From: Parasponia andersonii | Taxonomy: Eukaryota; Streptophyta; Magnoliopsida; Rosales; Cannabaceae | Length of the DNA stretch: 64,000 bases | Assembly: GCA_002914805.1 (NCBI GenBank) | Contig: JXTB01000567.1 | Location: forward strand, 1-64,000 | Direction of reading: 5' to 3' | Shown: one piece after another, positions 60,734 through 64,000 of the stretch | Position numbering within the stretch: position 1 is the first letter of the stretch | Layout of the letters: each line of letters starts with the position of its first letter | The notes under the pieces: model-generated | Told to the model about the DNA's origin: nothing | Database searches by the model: none | Seen by the model: only the letters and a program-made list of their open reading frames with translations | Made by a program: the position numbers and the translations under genes

Positions 60734-61187
60734 ATCTCCCCCTTTTTGATGATGACAAACATTGATTTTTGAGGTAAAAATAATGATACAATTTAATTAG
60801 CATACATGATCTTACCATTATTTTTAGAAACTCTCCCTCAACAAATTCTCCCTCTTTTTAACTCAAATTATGCATACATTAACAAAAATCATGAATCTTT
60901 CTCCCCCTTTGAAATCAGTAAAAAGAATTGAAAGCACTAAGAGAAACATATCATACATAAGCATAGTGAGAATAATAGGTCACAAAAGATAGGCATAAGT
61001 CTCACACAAAGTTCCGTCATCCATAATAAGAAGACATACAAAAAGAGTTCAAAAGGTTCAAAAATAACGTACTAACACATCATAAACATATCATAAAAGA
61101 ACATGCAAAGCATAAGTAAATAAGTAAGAGAGGAAAACTCTAGGATGGAGGAGGATTTTGTCCTTGACGCATGTAGTTCCACATCTC

Positions 61188-62290
61188 TTATTGGTGCTTA
61201 AACAGGCGATCAAATTGTGCTTGTTGAGAGTCTTGAAGAGCTTGAATTTTCCTACCATGATCTTCCTTGAATGCATTAAAGTCCACAACAAGAGTGTCTA
61301 AGCGTGCATTCATAAGTTGAAATGCTTCTTCAAAATTAAAAGTGGGAGGAGTTGCATGAGTAGTAGATGGGTCATCTTTCTCATTATCACCATAATCATG
61401 AGTCTCAATGGGTACACTAGGATCACCGGACTTTTCGGGCCCCTTGTATGACCAAGTACCGTTGGTCTCATTAAAGAACCAATGCATGTGCTCGACGGCA
61501 GTTCTATCATACGGAGACATTAGTTTTTCCTTGGCGGACTCATCATGAAGAGGAATTTCGAAATGATCAAAGATTTGAGTAAGCACCATTCCATAAAGAA
61601 AACACCCCGTCTTCTTAGAACTAGCTTCCCTCATTTAGGTCATAAGGATATGTCCTAAATTTATAGCTTTCCCTATGAGTATAGAGTTATTCAAGAAAAT
61701 ATCAAGAGGATGGACTATCTCTCTATGGCCAGTACGAGGAAGAATATTGTAAGTGATATAGTGGTGAAGGAATCTACTATGAACATTCAAATACTTAGCA
61801 GTACAATTTGGATAATAATTGCCATCCCTAGTTAGATTCTTCAAAGTTGTCACCGTATCAAAATCTCCCATAAGATCAATTAGACGACCACCTTTATTGG
61901 GTATTTCTAGAATAGCACAAAGATCACTCACATTCATATCAATAACCTTCCTTTTGAGAGTACAAGTGATTCCATGAACTTCACTCCTTAGGTTCATAGC
62001 AGCATAAAAACCTTTTACTAACCTTGGGTAAGTAAATCTATTAATGCTAGAATAGGAAACCTAACCCATCCTATGAAATATATGTCCCCAACCTACCAAT
62101 TTCTCCATAGCTGCCCAATCCACACTTCTTCCATTCACTAAAGCCCTCTTAGTAAATTATTTTGGAAATCGTCAATAATTCTAGGATTAGTGAAAAGAGG
62201 AGTGTCAAACCTTGATTTTGATCACCTTTCTTCTTCTTCTTCAATGACATTCTTCCCTGACCTCTTGTTGGCACGAGCTTTGAATGGCAT
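61188..62290 (-). pseudogene. Broken extra 3' ORF of SIRE-like element (putative plant transposon protein domain)
   Basis: It probably starts at MPFKARANKRSGK (62290 on minus) and is interrupted by several stops before the better-preserved part: MNVSDLCAILEIPNKGGRLIDL, NILPRTGHREIVHPLDIF, then after a TAG at 61637-61635 REASSKKTGCFLYGMVLTQIF and a charged tail. This style is that of the 'putative plant transposon protein' domain found downstream of pol in some SIRE elements. Its function is unknown. Confidence 0.6.
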
Positions 62291-62554
62291 GATGAATTAT
62301 TCACAGATTTGAGCAAGAGAGAGAGACAGAATAGGTAGATTGATCACAAAATTGGAAGGAGCAGATATAGTTTAATGGGAAAAAAGATGAAATTTTGAAG
62401 AAATTGGAGTGAAAACTCATAGAAATCAAGATTAGAAGCAAAGGGGACAATGGTTTAGGGTTTTCATTCAAGAGTTTCGAGTAAGAGGGATGAGAGAAAA
62501 ACAAAGAAAAGACCATAAAAAGCTGTTTTGGATCGGGTTTAGAAAACAGGTGAC

Positions 62555-62710
62555 GAACAGTTTTGGTCGACCAATTTTAATTTTAGTTGACCAAATTTCA
62601 TTTTGGTCAATCAAAATCTGAAAATCAGCAAAACAACATAGTTTCGCATATCTGAAGCAACCATCAGTTTTAGTCGACCAAAATCTGAAAAAGTTTCAGA
62701 TTTGGTCAAA
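62555..62710. repeat. GTCGACC palindrome cluster in the SIRE 3' spacer
   Basis: TTTTGGTCGACCAATTTT (about 62560-62577) and several decayed versions (AGTTGACCAAAT, GGTCAATCAAAA, AGTCGACCAAAA) occur within 150 bp. The same word occurs in the element's LTR near 60147-60250. Confidence 0.7.
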
Positions 62711-64000
62711 AAAGAGACGGGACAAAGAAAAAAAAATGACAATGTATACTCAGGAAATTTCATCAAAATCAAGCATGCTAAGTTCTCTTCTAATCATACA
62801 AAATCGTTCTTCACCAAGAAGTTTTGTAAAAATGTCCGCTAATTATTTTTCAGTAGAGACAAATTCAAGAAAAACATCACCTTTTTACACGTGATCAAAT
62901 GATGTCTTATATCAATGTGCTTAGTTCGTGAATACAAAATAGAATTTTTAGATAAGCTGATAGCACTAGTGTTATCACATTTAATAGGCACATGTGCAAA
63001 TTTCATACAAAAATCTAAAAGTATTTGTTTCATCCAAAGAATTTGTGCACAACATCTAGCCGCGGATATATACTCCACTTCAGTGATAGAAAGATCAACT
63101 GAATTTTATTTCTTGCTAAACCAAGAAACTAGTGAGTATCCCAAAAAGTGACAAATACCACTTATGCTCTTTCGGTCGGTTTTGCACCCGGCAAAATCTG
63201 CATCCAAATAACTTGAGATATCAAAGTGTGTGCCTTTAGGATACCATAATCTTATATTCATAGTGCCATGCAAATATTTTAAAATATGTTTAACCACACT
63301 AAGATGAGATTCTTTAGGATTAGATTGATATCTAACACATAGACAAACACTAAACATGATAGTCGGTCTACTAGCAGTAAGATAAAGTAAGGATCTGATC
63401 ATACCTCGATATTTAGTAATATCTACCACTTTACCATTTTCATCTTTATCAAGCTTGATTGATGAGCTCATTAGTGTCTTCGTTGGTTTTGAATGTTCAA
63501 GATCAAACTTCTTGAGTAGCTCTTTGATACTTTGCTTGATTGATGCAGATTCCTTCTTTGGATTATTTTATTTGAAGCCCAAGGAAGAAGTTCAATTCTC
63601 ATGTCATACTTATTTCAAATTCACTATGCATGCATTTAGAGAGTTCTTCACAAAGATAAACATTAGTGGCTCCATATATAATATCGTCAATATAGATTTG
63701 CACAATTATCATGTCCACACCTTTCTTCTTATTAAAAAGAGTGGTATCCACTTTTCCCATTGAAAACTTATTTGAGATCAAAAAGTTTTTTAATCTATCA
63801 TACCAACCTCTAGGAGCTTGTTTTAGACCATATAAAGCCTTTTTCAATTTGTAAACATGATCTCGATACTTCTAATTTTGAAAACCGAGGGGTTGGGCTA
63901 CATAAACTTCTTCTAAAATGTATCCATTTAAAAATGTACTCTTAATATCCATTTGGTAAAGAATAAAATTCTTATGGCAAGCAAATGCTAAGAGCATTCT

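Larger units (their letters stand above)
60734..64000 (-). mobile_element. SIRE-like Ty1/copia element, internal region (partial)
   Basis: Runs off the right edge. Reading minus from 64000: reverse transcriptase (MDIKSTFLNGYILEEVYV, KKALYGLKQAPRGWYDRL, IYIDDIIYGATN), a frameshifted stretch near 63500-63600, then KYRGMIRSLLYLTASRP and the RNase H region (EYISAARCCAQILWMKQ, SRTKHIDIRHHLI) ending near 62770. After pol come a non-coding 3' spacer, an extra ORF (61188-62290), a further spacer and the polypurine tract. YIDDIIYGATN and the long 3' region fit the SIRE/Maximus lineage. Stops and frameshifts show it is defective. Confidence 0.82.

Noticed and set aside
1..64000. CRISPR arrays, bacterial operons, riboswitches
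   Set aside because: The window is plant nuclear DNA; no regularly spaced repeat-spacer arrays were seen, and the tandem repeats have no unique spacers.

Overview
This is nuclear DNA from a eudicot plant, probably a rosid, though the sequence alone does not fix the species. The genes have GT/AG introns, the non-coding DNA is very AT-rich, and plant-only families are present: SINAT, a CYP703 P450, a WRC-JmjC demethylase and a ubiquitin-like-domain PI4K. About a quarter of the window is coding. The rest is intron, AT-rich intergenic DNA and decayed mobile elements.

Left part (1-22.9 kb) is gene-rich: a gamma-type PI4-kinase (PI4KG4-like, + strand), then four minus-strand genes: EMB1703-like plastid protein, SINAT3-like E3 ubiquitin ligase, UVSSA-like repair scaffold and an intronless GC-rich secreted aspartyl protease. 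From memory, the last four match the order At3g61780-At3g61820 in Arabidopsis.

Middle (22.9-35.4 kb) is a gene desert: a MULE-type element with long inverted repeats and a 9-bp target duplication, foldback MITEs, diverged tandem duplications, a 2.3-kb solo LTR with a perfect 5-bp target duplication, and a Tourist-like MITE.

Right part (35.4-54.7 kb) holds CNX3 (molybdenum cofactor), a JMJ27-like histone demethylase whose tenth intron carries a decayed Ty1/copia element, CYP703A2 (pollen wall), and on the + strand a gene fusing a DEK_C/PC4 (KELP-like) coactivator to a copia-gag-like domain plus a CCHC zinc knuckle. Their Arabidopsis counterparts lie in two blocks (At1g01280-01300 and At4g00980-00990), so this window appears to interleave them in an older gene order.

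Far right (54.7-64 kb) is nested transposon DNA. The 3' tail of a Ty3/gypsy element runs into a 547-bp LTR, then primer-binding site, gag and pol. That pol is broken inside reverse transcriptase by a minus-strand SIRE-like Ty1/copia element with a 1.3-kb LTR, an extra 3' ORF and palindromic GGTCGACC motifs. This element runs off the window end.

The genes are functionally unrelated and individually transcribed. The most unusual locus is the coactivator-gag fusion at 52.3-54.6 kb, with its in-frame stop followed by 31 open codons.
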